Shown here in pieces: positions 1 through 8,332 of a DNA stretch of 64,000 nt. The stretch is from 40CM-2-70-7 sp035505915 (GTDB lineage: Bacteria; Gemmatimonadota; Gemmatimonadetes; Gemmatimonadales; GWC2-71-9). A program made the translations under genes and the position numbers. The notes under the pieces are model-generated. The model did no database searches, was not told where the DNA came from, and saw only the letters and a program-made list of their open reading frames with translations. Each line of letters opens with the position of its first letter. Position 1 is the first letter of the stretch. The stretch covers positions 50,462 to 114,461 of the forward strand of contig DATJQI010000024.1 in NCBI GenBank assembly GCA_035505915.1, written 5' to 3'.

Positions 1-1089
1 CTGCTCCAGCAGGAACTCGGACAGCCCCGCGATGGAGGTCAGCGGGTTGTTCAGCTCGTGCGCCACGCCCGATACCAGCTGGCCCACCGCGGCCAGCTTC
101 TCGCTCTGGATCAGCTGGGCTTCCATCGTCTGTTGCTCGGTGACGTCCTCCACGAGCACCACCAGATGAATGGCGCTGCCGACCGGGGGCATCCGGGCGG
201 CGTTGACCCGGACCGCGCGGCCGGCTTGCGACCGGGCCACGAGCGGCGTGGGACGCTCGCCCCGGCGCGCGATCTCCATCAGGTCGTCGAGCGCGGCGGG
301 ATGCTCGAGGAGGGCGGGGGCCAGCGTGTGGCCCGTCACCTCGGCGATGTCCCGCGACAGGAGCGCCGCGAGCGAGCGGTTGGCGCGGGTGATCCGGCCC
401 TCTTCGTCCACCACCGCCATCCCCTCCGACATCGCGTCGAACGCCGTCTCCCATTCTTCCTTGGCCCGCCGGACCAGATCGAAAAACCGGGCGTTGGCGA
501 TGACCACGGCGGTATGGGTGGCCAGGGTCGAAATGAGCCGGAGGTCTTCGGATGCGAACTCCCCGGCGCGCGGGTCCGCGACGACGAGGGTCCCGACCAC
601 CGCCCCGTGGGCGCGGAGCGGCACCGCGGCGGCCGCCTCGGCGTGGATGCCGGTGATCAGCGTGACCGGCCCGGCGCCCGAGTTGCGCACCAGCTCCAGG
701 CGCTCCCGGCCCACGGAGCGGACCACGAGCCCGGTGTCGGAGCGGCGGATGGCCGCGTTGCGCTGGGGGGCCAGGGTGCCGTCGGCGGCCGCGACGGTCA
801 GGGGATCGGTGCTCCGCTCGCCGGTGAGGGCCACCAGGGCCCCCCGGGCTTCCAGGAAGCGCATGGCGTACCGAACCACGTGGTCCACGATGCGGTCGAG
901 CTGCAGGGAATCCGAGAGGACGTAGGAGAGCTCCTGAAGGGAAAAGAGCTCGGACAGGCGGCGGTTCAGCTCGTCGGCCGTGCGGCGGCGGTCGTCCTCG
1001 CTGCGCGACAGGCGCAGGCCGAGGTAGACGATCAGCGCGATCAGGCCGGCGACGAACAGGACGCCGGCGGTGAGCAGCGTCGGGTTCAA
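1..1089 (-). CDS. Sensor histidine kinase, GAF-PAS-HisKA (C-terminus beyond window)
   Basis: Partial gene; 363 codons are in the window and the ATP-binding domain lies off the left edge. The N-terminus has one membrane segment (about residues 4-22), then a GAF domain (about 60-190), a PAS domain (about 215-320) and the start of the HisKA domain, where VAHELNNPL carries the phospho-accepting His close to position 1. The start is a TTG at 1089-1087 that overlaps the TGA of the upstream gene (ATTGA). With a single N-terminal helix and no large periplasmic part, it probably senses a cytoplasmic signal. It is the last visible gene of the tig-clpP-clpX-engB run; its signal and partner regulator are unknown. 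Confidence 0.85.
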   Translation of the reverse strand, partial: MNPTLLTAGVLFVAGLIALIVYLGLRLSRSEDDRRRTADELNRRLSELFSLQELSYVLSDSLQLDRIVDHVVRYAMRFLEARGALVALTGERSTDPLTVAAADGTLAPQRNAAIRRSDTGLVVRSVGRERLELVRNSGAGPVTLITGIHAEAAAAVPLRAHGAVVGTLVVADPRAGEFASEDLRLISTLATHTAVVIANARFFDLVRRAKEEWETAFDAMSEGMAVVDEEGRITRANRSLAALLSRDIAEVTGHTLAPALLEHPAALDDLMEIARRGERPTPLVARSQAGRAVRVNAARMPPVGSAIHLVVLVEDVTEQQTMEAQLIQSEKLAAVGQLVSGVAHELNNPLTSIAGLSEFLLEQ

Positions 1090-1694
1090 TGCGCCTTGGC
1101 GGAAGCGCGTCCCATCACGCGCACGCGCTCGGTGTTGAGCTTCTGCACCGTCTTGGACCAGGAATCGTTGGTCATCCCCTCGTAGCTGGCCGCGAGGTCT
1201 TCCCCCCACGCCACGCCGTCCTCGAACAGGTAGATGGCGGTCGCCTGCTGCCGGGCGTCGAGCTGCTGGCCGCCCCACTGCGGGGAGAGCGGCACGAAGC
1301 CCACCGGGCGGAAGATCCGGCCCCGGCTCGTGAGGTTGATGTCCTCGGGGACGAAGCGCGCCTGGGATACGTTGCCGAAGAACGTGACCAGCACGAGCGT
1401 CGGGTGCGGCACCCCGGCGCGCTGGGCCTGGTCGTCGATGTCGGCGCGGCGCTGGCGGATGAGCTCGGACAGGGACGTGTAGGTGTCCGGCGCGAGGAGC
1501 CGGGTCACCGATTCGTCGAGGGGGAGGATCTGGATCTGCAGCGGCCCGGTCGAGAACTGGATGACGACGTCGGCCCGCTGGAGCGTCCCGAAGCCGATGG
1601 GGAGCGTGTCTTGGGCCCGGGCCCCGCGTGGGGCGGTGACGCCGGCGGCGAGGAGCGCCGCGGCGAGCCCGGCGTGCCTGTAGGAACGGGTCAT
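1086..1694 (-). CDS. Exported protein of unknown function
   Basis: 202 residues. The N-terminus is a typical Sec signal peptide (positive start, Ala/Leu-rich core, likely cleavage after GARAQ near residue 28). The mature part is about 175 residues with no cysteine pair, repeat or motif I recognise. It starts 1 codon inside the end of engB (4-base overlap with its stop) and its own stop overlaps the TTG start of the sensor kinase, so the three are probably co-translated. A periplasmic accessory or ligand-binding partner of that kinase is possible, but this rests on position alone. Confidence 0.7.
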   Translation of the reverse strand: MTRSYRHAGLAAALLAAGVTAPRGARAQDTLPIGFGTLQRADVVIQFSTGPLQIQILPLDESVTRLLAPDTYTSLSELIRQRRADIDDQAQRAGVPHPTLVLVTFFGNVSQARFVPEDINLTSRGRIFRPVGFVPLSPQWGGQQLDARQQATAIYLFEDGVAWGEDLAASYEGMTNDSWSKTVQKLNTERVRVMGRASAKAH

Positions 1695-2272
1695 CCTGCC
1701 GCCTTTCCGGTCAATGCCGCGATGGCTTCGCGGAGCTCGTCCACGCCGGCGCCGGTCTTCGCGCTGGTGAGTACGACTTGATCGTCGTCGAACTCCAGCT
1801 CCGCCGCCAGCTCGGCCTCCCGCTTCCGGGCCGACCCCCGCTGAAGTTTGTCGCCCTTGGTCAGCGCCGCCAGGGTGCGAACCCCGGTGCCGGACAGAAG
1901 GTCCCGGATGTCCAGATCGTCCTGGGAAAGCGGATGCCGGATGTCGAGCAGCCAGAGCACGCCCGTGAGTCCGGCGCGGCCCAGGGCGCCCTCGACCAGC
2001 TCCCGGAATCCGGCGCGCTCGTCCTTCGGCGCGCGGGCGTAGCCGTACCCGGGCAGGTCGAGGAGGTAGTACGCGTGATCCACTTCGAAGGCGTTGAGCG
2101 CCCGCGTCTTGCCGGGCGTGGCCGAGATGCGCGCGGCCCGCTGGCCGACGATGGCGTTCAGGAGACTCGACTTCCCGACGTTGGAACGCCCCAGGAGGGC
2201 GATCTCGGGGCGTGGGGGATCGAACGGAACGTCGGCGTTGGGAAACGAGCCGAGAAAGCGGAGGTCGGTCAG
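1691..2272 (-). CDS. engB: Ribosome biogenesis GTPase EngB/YihA
   Basis: 193 residues from the start chosen here. EngB is a Ras-like GTPase needed for assembly of the large ribosomal subunit. The G1 loop GRSNVGKS is at residues 28-35, followed by the G2 segment TPGKTR, G3 DLPGYG and G4 TKGD, all in family order and spacing. The only in-frame ATG (2335) lies deep inside clpX and would add 21 residues unlike the family. The CTG at 2272-2270 overlaps the TGA of clpX (CTGA) and gives a normal EngB N-terminus, so I favour a CTG start by coupled re-initiation. The tig-clpP-clpX-engB order is common in bacteria. Confidence 0.9.
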   Translation of the reverse strand: MTDLRFLGSFPNADVPFDPPRPEIALLGRSNVGKSSLLNAIVGQRAARISATPGKTRALNAFEVDHAYYLLDLPGYGYARAPKDERAGFRELVEGALGRAGLTGVLWLLDIRHPLSQDDLDIRDLLSGTGVRTLAALTKGDKLQRGSARKREAELAAELEFDDDQVVLTSAKTGAGVDELREAIAALTGKAAG

Positions 2273-3522
2273 GCTTCTTTCTTCTGGCGGGGCCGTTCGG
2301 TGACGAGCAGGGGCTGGCGGCCCGCGGTGACGCACTCGGCGGTGATGGCCACTTCCCGGACGTCGTCGCGGCCGGGGAGGTCGAACATGATTTCGGTCAT
2401 CATCTCTTCGAGGATGGCGCGGAGGCCGCGCGCGCCGGTGCCCCGCTTGATGGCCTTCTGCGCGATGGCCTTCAGCGCGTCCTTCTCGATGGTGAGCCGG
2501 ACGTCCTCCAGCTCGAAGAGCTTGGCGTACTGCTTCGTGAGGGCGTTCTTCGGCTCCACGAGGATCCGCACCAGCGACTCTTCGTCGAGCGCGTCCAGCG
2601 GCACGGTGACGGGGAGCCGGCCCACCAGCTCCGGGATCAGGCCGTAGCGGAGCAGGTCGTCGGGCTCGACGTCCACGAAGGGGTTCTTCTTGCGCTTCTC
2701 GGCTTCCCCCGCGGCCACTTCTTCCTTGCTGAAGCCGATCTGCCGCCGGCCGGTGCGGGACTCGATGATCTTCTCGAGGCCGTCGAAGGCGCCGCCGCAG
2801 ATGAAGAGGATGTCCTTGGTGTTGACCTGGATGTATTCCTGCTGCGGGTGCTTCCGGCCCCCCTGGGGCGGGACCGAGGCCACGGTGCCTTCGAGGATCT
2901 TCAGCAGGGCCTGCTGCACGCCTTCACCCGACACGTCCCGGGTGATGCTCGGGTTCTCGGATTTCCGGGCGATCTTATCGATCTCGTCGATGTAGACGAT
3001 GCCGCGCTCGCACTCGGTGACGTTGAAGTCCCCGGCCTGCAGCAGCCGCTCCAGGATGTTCTCCACGTCCTCGCCCACGTACCCGGCTTCGGTGAGCGTG
3101 GTGGCGTCGGCGATGGTGAAGGGGACGTCGAGGATGCGGGCCAGGGTCTGCGCGAGCAGGGTCTTGCCCACGCCGGTGGGGCCGATCAGGAGGATGTTGC
3201 TCTTGTCGAGCTCGACGTCCGACTCCCGGCCGTTCGAGTGCGAGTTGATGCGCTTGTAGTGGTTGTAGACGGCGACGGCGAGGGTCTTCTTGGCCTTTTC
3301 CTGCCCGATCACGTACTGGTCCAGGACGTCCTTGATTTCTTGCGGCGTGGGGACCTGGGTGATCGCTTCGGCGACCTCGCGCTCCTCGTCCTCCGCCAGG
3401 ATCTCGTTGCAGAGGGCGATGCACTCATTGCAGATGTACACGGACGGCCCGGAGATGAACTTCCGGACGGAGTCCTTGGACTTGCCGCAGAAGGAGCAGC
3501 GCAGGTGCTTGTCGTGAGACAT
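2269..3522 (-). CDS. clpX: ATP-dependent Clp protease, ATP-binding subunit ClpX
   Basis: 417 residues, normal for ClpX, the AAA+ unfoldase that feeds tagged proteins to ClpP. The N-terminal zinc-binding domain has C9-x2-C12 and the YICNEC pair near residues 30-35. It is followed by Walker A GPTGVGKT, the pore loop GYVGEDVE, Walker B IVYIDEID and the IGF loop that docks on ClpP. The ATG at 3522 places the zinc finger at the usual distance; an upstream ATG at 3558 would add 12 residues with no family support. It lies 40 bases downstream of clpP in the same direction. Confidence 0.97.
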   Translation of the reverse strand: MSHDKHLRCSFCGKSKDSVRKFISGPSVYICNECIALCNEILAEDEEREVAEAITQVPTPQEIKDVLDQYVIGQEKAKKTLAVAVYNHYKRINSHSNGRESDVELDKSNILLIGPTGVGKTLLAQTLARILDVPFTIADATTLTEAGYVGEDVENILERLLQAGDFNVTECERGIVYIDEIDKIARKSENPSITRDVSGEGVQQALLKILEGTVASVPPQGGRKHPQQEYIQVNTKDILFICGGAFDGLEKIIESRTGRRQIGFSKEEVAAGEAEKRKKNPFVDVEPDDLLRYGLIPELVGRLPVTVPLDALDEESLVRILVEPKNALTKQYAKLFELEDVRLTIEKDALKAIAQKAIKRGTGARGLRAILEEMMTEIMFDLPGRDDVREVAITAECVTAGRQPLLVTERPRQKKEA

Positions 3523-3562
3523 GCCGGCTAGTATGGGAAGTGGGCCCGGTCGGCGCAAGGCC

Positions 3563-4183
3563 TCAGGGCTTCTTCCCGCCCTCCAGGTCCTTCAGCTGCG
3601 CGATGACGTTGTCGATCAGGCCGTATTCCTTGGCCTCTTCCGCGGACATGAAGCGATCGCGGTCCATGTCCTTCTCGATCTGGTCCAGGGGCTTCCGGGT
3701 GTGCTTGGCGTACAGCTCGTTCAGCTTGCTCCGGAGATAGATGATCTCGCGGGCCTGAATCTCGATGTCCGCCGCCGTACCCGACGCGCCGCCCGAGGGC
3801 TGGTGCATCATGATCCGCGCGTGCGGCAGGGCCGAGCGCTTGCCGGTCGTGCCGGCGGTGAGGAGGAAGCTCCCCATCGACGCCGCCATCCCCATGCAGA
3901 TGGTGTTCACCGGGGCGCGCAGGAACTGCATCGTGTCGTAGATCGCCATGCCGGACGACACGAGCCCGCCGGGCGAGTTGATGTAGAGGTAGATGTCCCG
4001 CTCGGGATTGTCGGCGTCCAGGAAGAGCAGCTGGGCGATGATGATGTTCGCCACCGTGTCGTCGATGGCGGTGCCCAGGAACACGATGCGGTCCATCAAG
4101 AGGCGCGAGAAGATGTCGTACGTCCGCTCGCCCCGGCTGGACCGCTCGATGATGTACGGCGGGTAGATGGTGCCGACGGTCAT
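3563..4183 (-). CDS. clpP: ATP-dependent Clp protease proteolytic subunit ClpP
   Basis: 206 residues. Serine peptidase of family S14 that forms the barrel degrading substrates unfolded by ClpX. The catalytic triad is visible: Ser102 in GMAASMGS, His127 in MMHQP and Asp176 in MDRDRF. The ATG overlaps the TGA of trigger factor (ATGA), so translation is coupled. No long propeptide is present. Confidence 0.97.
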   Translation of the reverse strand: MTVGTIYPPYIIERSSRGERTYDIFSRLLMDRIVFLGTAIDDTVANIIIAQLLFLDADNPERDIYLYINSPGGLVSSGMAIYDTMQFLRAPVNTICMGMAASMGSFLLTAGTTGKRSALPHARIMMHQPSGGASGTAADIEIQAREIIYLRSKLNELYAKHTRKPLDQIEKDMDRDRFMSAEEAKEYGLIDNVIAQLKDLEGGKKP

Positions 4184-5424
4184 GCATTCTCCACGGTGGA
4201 CTGCGACAGAAGGAAGGTAAACACCTTCTCCTCGGTGAGGCCCCGCTCGAGGTCGCGGAGCCGCTTGGCTTTCTCGAGCGACGCGTACAGCTCCCGCGCC
4301 GGCTGGCCGCGGCGCGCCGCCAGCTCTTCGATCCGGGCGTCCAGCTCGGCTTCGGTGGCGGCGAGGTGGTTGGTCTCCACTACGTAGTCGAGCACCAGGT
4401 CCCGGCGCACCTGCGCCTCGGCCACCGAACGCATCTCGGCGGCGAACTGTTCCCAGCGATCCTCCGGGATCCCGTAGGCCTGGGCGTACACCGCCAGCGC
4501 GCGGTTCACCAGCGGGGCGGGCGCCACCACCTGATTGGCCGCGACGATCTGCTCGATCAGCGCCTGGCGCACGTTCGAGTCCGCCTGCCGCTCGGCCTCC
4601 TTCTCGAGGTCGGTGCGCACGGCGGTCCGGAGCGCCTCGAGGGAATCGAAGTCGCCCACCTCGCGCGCGAAGGCGTCGTCCAGGGGCGGCAGCTCCTGCC
4701 GCTTCACCTCGGTCAGCGTGATCCGCACGTCACGGGACTGCCCGCGCTTCGCCTCCTCCGGGAAGTCGGCCGGGAACTTCACGGTGGCGTCCACCGTCTC
4801 GCCCGGCAGCAGCGTCATCACGCGCTCCTCGACGTCCGGAATGGCCCGCCCCTCGCCCAGCACGAACTGATAGGGCTGGGCGTCCTTGATCTCGTCGCCC
4901 TCGCGCTGCGCCAGCGTGATGTGCACCAGGTCCTTGGGTTTGGGCTTCTCGCCGGTGAGCGGGGTCCAGGGCGCCTTCTGATCACGCAGATCGTTGAGCT
5001 GGGCCTCGACCTGGTCGGCGGTCACTTTCGGGACGGTCCGCTTCAGCGTGAACGCGCCGAGCCGCTCGAGCTTGAGGTCGGGCTTCACCTCGACGTGGAA
5101 CTCGAAGGTGACCGGCGTGCCCTGCTCCCATTTCAGGTTGTGGATGTGGGGGTCCGCGATGGGCTTGAGCTTCTCCTGATCCACGGCGGCCTTCCAGCTC
5201 TCCTGGAGGATCTCCTGAAGAGCCTGCTGCCGGATATCCTCGGCGAAGCGCTTCTTCACGACGGCCGAGGGAGCCTTGCCCTTCCGGAACCCCGGCAGCC
5301 GGGCGCGCGACTGGTACGCGCGCGTGGCGCGCTCCTCGGCGGCCCGGACGTTTTCTTCGGGGACCTTCACGGCCAGCGACGCGGCGCCGGGCTCGGAAGC
5401 GGTCTTGGTGATCTCGATGTCCAT
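4180..5424 (-). CDS. tig: Trigger factor, ribosome-bound chaperone and peptidyl-prolyl isomerase
   Basis: 414 residues. The N-terminal ribosome-binding domain carries the signature GFRKGKAP near residues 43-50. A FKBP-type isomerase domain follows (about 155-245), then a long helical C-terminal chaperone domain. The ATG at 5424 (MDIEITKT) matches the family start; an upstream ATG at 5490 would run through the low-complexity leader at 5449-5483. It is the first gene of the tig-clpP-clpX-engB run, which links folding at the ribosome with degradation of misfolded products. Confidence 0.95.
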   Translation of the reverse strand: MDIEITKTASEPGAASLAVKVPEENVRAAEERATRAYQSRARLPGFRKGKAPSAVVKKRFAEDIRQQALQEILQESWKAAVDQEKLKPIADPHIHNLKWEQGTPVTFEFHVEVKPDLKLERLGAFTLKRTVPKVTADQVEAQLNDLRDQKAPWTPLTGEKPKPKDLVHITLAQREGDEIKDAQPYQFVLGEGRAIPDVEERVMTLLPGETVDATVKFPADFPEEAKRGQSRDVRITLTEVKRQELPPLDDAFAREVGDFDSLEALRTAVRTDLEKEAERQADSNVRQALIEQIVAANQVVAPAPLVNRALAVYAQAYGIPEDRWEQFAAEMRSVAEAQVRRDLVLDYVVETNHLAATEAELDARIEELAARRGQPARELYASLEKAKRLRDLERGLTEEKVFTFLLSQSTVENA

Positions 5425-5448
5425 GAGGCGGGGAAATCTAACTATGTC

Positions 5449-5483
5449 GGGAGCCGGGAGCGGGGAGCCGTCGGAGTCGGGGA
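5449..5483 (-). repeat. Degenerate heptamer tract in the tig leader
   Basis: Read on the minus strand, CTCCC(C/G)G-like units recur with a 7-base period, and a CTTCCCC unit sits at the upstream end. This is a GC-richer and weaker relative of the CACG(YTTCYCG)n arrays at 35625, 36558, 45043 and 45131. It lies in the untranslated leader of tig, 25 bases upstream of its ATG. Confidence 0.4.
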
Positions 5484-5503
5484 AGTGCAAGCTCCGTGCG
5501 GTC

Positions 5504-6022
5504 CTAGACGCCCCGCTTCAGCGACCGGATCCGGTGATGGGGCTTCTCCGGCCCGACGTCCTCCTCCCGGATGACGCTGACGGCGCCGTCCGGCTCGAGG
5601 GCGGCCAGGCGCACATCCTCGATGGATCCGACGCCGTGCTCGCGGAGCGCCTGCATCAGCTCGTCGGAGGTGATGTGCTCCCGGTCCAGGTGCTCGTGCA
5701 GGATCTTCCCGCGGTAGATGAGCAGGACCGCGGAGCCGCCGAGGAGGCGGGACGCCGCGCGGGAGGAGCGGCGGAAGCGGTCGAGCACCAGGTGCCAGAA
5801 CAGGAGCACGGCGGCGGCGATCAGGCCGCCCGCGAGGGAGGTGTCGGGACCCACCATCGCGTTCTGGACCGCGTTCGAGATGATGAGGAGCAGGACGAAA
5901 TCGAAGGCCGAGAGCTGGCCGAGCTGGCGCTTGCCGGTGAGCCGGAGCCCCACCAGGACGGCGAGGTACACCACCGTGGTGCGGAGAGCGATGTTGAGCA
6001 GAACGTCCCAGGGGGCGCCCAC
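5504..6022 (-). CDS. DUF421 (YetF-like) membrane protein
   Basis: 172 residues. Two to three membrane segments occupy about residues 10-95, including the family pattern RLTGKRQLGQLSAFDFV, followed by a cytoplasmic C-terminal domain with IYRGKI, ITSDELMQALRE and a conserved acidic tail. This matches the YetF/DUF421 family, whose biochemical role is not settled. It is transcribed with the tig run but separated from it by 79 bases. Confidence 0.85.
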   Translation of the reverse strand: MGAPWDVLLNIALRTTVVYLAVLVGLRLTGKRQLGQLSAFDFVLLLIISNAVQNAMVGPDTSLAGGLIAAAVLLFWHLVLDRFRRSSRAASRLLGGSAVLLIYRGKILHEHLDREHITSDELMQALREHGVGSIEDVRLAALEPDGAVSVIREEDVGPEKPHHRIRSLKRGV

Positions 6023-6040
6023 GGACGCGAATCTACGGAC

Positions 6041-6649
6041 TCAGCGCTTCTTTGACAGTGGGCGTCGCTGCGGGTGGAGCGTCTTTCCCTCGCCCAGCAT
6101 CCGGACGAAGTGCGCGATCCGGCGAGCCCGCGTCTCCGGCTGCTTCGCGGTGGTGACCCGGAACAAAATGGCGTACCGGTTCTGGCTCGACAGCGCGGCG
6201 TAGTGTGCTTTCGCCCGGGGGTGCCGGGACAACGCCCGCGCGAGGTCGGGGGGGATCCGGCCCACGCGCTGCGGCTGGTAGGCGGCGTCCCAGCGGCCGT
6301 CGGCCTTGGCGGCGGCGACCGCGGCGTGGCCGCCCTTCCGCATCCGGCCGGCGGCGATCAGCAGCTCGACTTTCCCGCAGTTGATCTTCGACCAGATGCT
6401 CCGCCTCCCCCGGGGCGTGAATTTTTGCAGGAAGCTCAGGTGATCGTGGCTGAGCTTCTTGCTGTCGATCCAGCCGTGGCACAGGGCGACGTCCAGGGCT
6501 TCGACGTAGGTGACCGACGTGAGCGCCACGTCCTTCTTCGCGATGCGGAGCCAGAGGCCGGAGGACCGGTCGAAGTTCCGCGCGAGCCAGACCTCCCAGT
6601 GCCGCGCGCTCCTGAAGAGCCGGATCGGGTAGTCGGTCGGCGGCGTCAC
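6041..6649 (-). CDS. YdeI/OmpD-associated family protein
   Basis: 202 residues from the GTG at 6649, which lies 5 bases after the chromate transporter stop. The pattern of an N-terminal WL..N...S.GLWL segment, VEALDVALCHGWIDS, and the FTPR...SIWSKIN block is diagnostic of the YdeI/bacteriocin-protection-like family. It is a cytoplasmic protein with no signal peptide, of poorly defined function. The open frame extends far upstream opposite chrA, but that extension is a frame shadow. Confidence 0.82.
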   Translation of the reverse strand: MTPPTDYPIRLFRSARHWEVWLARNFDRSSGLWLRIAKKDVALTSVTYVEALDVALCHGWIDSKKLSHDHLSFLQKFTPRGRRSIWSKINCGKVELLIAAGRMRKGGHAAVAAAKADGRWDAAYQPQRVGRIPPDLARALSRHPRAKAHYAALSSQNRYAILFRVTTAKQPETRARRIAHFVRMLGEGKTLHPQRRPLSKKR

Positions 6650-6654
6650 GTGTC

Positions 6655-7767
6655 CTACGCTCCGGCCGAGAAGAGCAGTCCCACCGCCGCGCCCCCCAGC
6701 ACCAGCCAGGCGGAATTGACGCGGGTCCGGAAGAGCAGGGCGGCGGCGATCAGCGCCATCAGGCTGGTCCGCCAGTCGACCAGGGCGTCGCGCGAGAGCT
6801 GCCAGGTGACCACGGCCATGAGGGCGAGCGACGCGACGTTGACGCCATCCAGCACCCGGCCCGCGGTCGCCGAGCGCCGCAGCCAGGGGACGAGGGGCCC
6901 GCTGACGGCGACGTAGAAGAACGCGGGGGCGAAGATGCCGGCGGTCGCCGTCGCGGCGCCGCTCGCGCCGTGGATCAGGTACCCCACGAATGTCGCCGTG
7001 GTGAAGACGGGGCCGGGGGTGATCTGCCCCACGGCGACGGCGTCGAGCAGCTGCCGGGACGTGATCCAGTGCAGGTGCTCCACGAAGTCGGCGCGGAGGA
7101 ACGCGAGCAGGACGTACCCCGACCCGAAGAGCACGGCTCCGATCTTCGCGAACGCGAGAAAGATTCCGCCGAGCGTCGCCGGGAGCACGGCGCCGAGTCC
7201 GAGGGGCAGCGGGAGGGCGAGGGCCGTGGCGCGGGAGCGAGGGGCTCCGGCCGCGAGGATTCCGCCGCCGGCGAGCACGATCATTTCGTTCACGCGGAGG
7301 AAGGTGGCCGTGATGGCCACCGCGCCGAGGAGGGCGAGCGGCCACGATTTCACCGCGGTGCGGCCGAGACGCCAGAGGGCCTGGAGGACGACGGCGATGA
7401 CGACGGGCTTCACGCCGTAGAGGAGGGCGCCGGCGGCCGGGAGCGTGCCGTAGCGGACGTAGGCCCACGCGATGACGGTGACGATGAGCGCGGCGGGGAG
7501 GATGAACGACAGGCCGGCGACGAGGAGTCCTCGGAATCCGGCCCGCGCCCACCCGACGTGGATGGCCATCTCGGTGGAGTTCGGGCCCGGGATCAGGTTG
7601 GTGGCGCCCAGGTAGTCGAGAAACTCCGCGTGCGTGAGCCACCCGCGCCGGCGCACGACCTCTTCTTCCATCATCGCGATGTGGGCGGCGGGGCCGCCGA
7701 AGGCGGTGGTGCCGAGTTTGAGGAAGAGGAAAGCGAGTTCCCGCAGCGGAGTCTTGGGCTCCGTCAC
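6655..7767 (-). CDS. chrA: Chromate transporter, two-domain ChrA
   Basis: 370 residues with about ten membrane segments. The two CHR domains are both visible: the first with TTAFGGPAAH and LIPGPNSTEM, the second with GAVLFGSGYVLL and QITPGPVFTT. ChrA proteins export chromate from the cytoplasm. The start is a GTG at 7767 whose last bases overlap the TGA of the cupredoxin gene (GTGA), so the two are coupled. Neighbouring arsenic genes suggest a metal and oxyanion resistance block. Confidence 0.92.
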   Translation of the reverse strand: MTEPKTPLRELAFLFLKLGTTAFGGPAAHIAMMEEEVVRRRGWLTHAEFLDYLGATNLIPGPNSTEMAIHVGWARAGFRGLLVAGLSFILPAALIVTVIAWAYVRYGTLPAAGALLYGVKPVVIAVVLQALWRLGRTAVKSWPLALLGAVAITATFLRVNEMIVLAGGGILAAGAPRSRATALALPLPLGLGAVLPATLGGIFLAFAKIGAVLFGSGYVLLAFLRADFVEHLHWITSRQLLDAVAVGQITPGPVFTTATFVGYLIHGASGAATATAGIFAPAFFYVAVSGPLVPWLRRSATAGRVLDGVNVASLALMAVVTWQLSRDALVDWRTSLMALIAAALLFRTRVNSAWLVLGGAAVGLLFSAGA

Positions 7768-8189
7768 GAGCCCGGGCCGGCGAGGACCACGAGCTGCCCG
7801 CTCATCATCGGAGCGTGGGTCGCGAGGTTGCACTGAAAGGGGTAGATGCCCGGCGCGCCGACCGGGTAGCGGACCGTCCTGGTGCTCTGCCCCGGCAGCG
7901 CCACCGAGAAGCCCGGGAGCACGAACGTGTGGGCGTCGTCTTCCGGGTTGACGAAGGTGATCTCGAGGGTGTCGCCGGCGTACGCGGTGAGGGTGCTGGG
8001 GATGAAGGCGTAGACCTCCTTCCCGGCGAGCACGCCCTGGGCCGCGAAATCGGCCTTCAGGAACGGGTAGATCGCCGTCATCTCTTTGGTGAGGAGCGGG
8101 ACGGCCGTGACGGTGACGGCGCGGGTGCGGGGGGTGTAGGGCGGCCGGCACGCGGCGAGCAGGAGCAGCAGGGCGAACGCTTTGGGCAT
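7764..8189 (-). CDS. Cupredoxin-like lipoprotein
   Basis: 141 residues. The start MPKAFALLLLLAAC is a lipoprotein signal with Cys14 as the lipidation site. The mature domain has the type-1 copper arrangement: a His in DDAHTF and a C-terminal loop FQCNLATHAPM that supplies Cys, His and Met. Such proteins usually carry electrons or bind copper in the periplasm. It is translationally coupled to chrA. A role in electron supply or copper handling linked to chromate export is conjecture. Confidence 0.8.
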   Translation of the reverse strand: MPKAFALLLLLAACRPPYTPRTRAVTVTAVPLLTKEMTAIYPFLKADFAAQGVLAGKEVYAFIPSTLTAYAGDTLEITFVNPEDDAHTFVLPGFSVALPGQSTRTVRYPVGAPGIYPFQCNLATHAPMMSGQLVVLAGPGS

Positions 8190-8197
8190 GGAGTCAG

Positions 8198-8279
8198 TGC
8201 GACCGGAGGGAGTCGAACCCTCACGGGAGGTCCCACAGGATCCTAAGTCCTGCGCGTCTGCCAGTTCCGCCACGGTCGC
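8198..8279 (-). tRNA. tRNA-Leu (anticodon UAG)
   Basis: 82 bases. The acceptor stem pairs GCGACCG at the 5' end with CGGTCGC at the 3' end, with A as discriminator. The D-loop, a five-pair anticodon stem CAGGA/TCCTG around loop CTTAGGA (anticodon TAG), a long class II variable arm and the GGTTCGACTCC T-arm are all present. The 3' CCA is not encoded. Confidence 0.95.
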
Positions 8280-8332
8280 AAGCCTAGAGAATACGTCGGA
8301 GCAGGAGGTCGGGGGAAGAGAAGCCCGCGGCT

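Noticed and set aside
58..1185. Long plus-strand open frame opposite the sensor kinase
   Set aside because: Arg/Gly/His-rich composition with no motif; it is the mirror of the minus-strand kinase, which has clear domains. The same applies to all other long frames opposite or out of phase with the genes listed, such as 59561-63148 plus and 11768-13933 minus.
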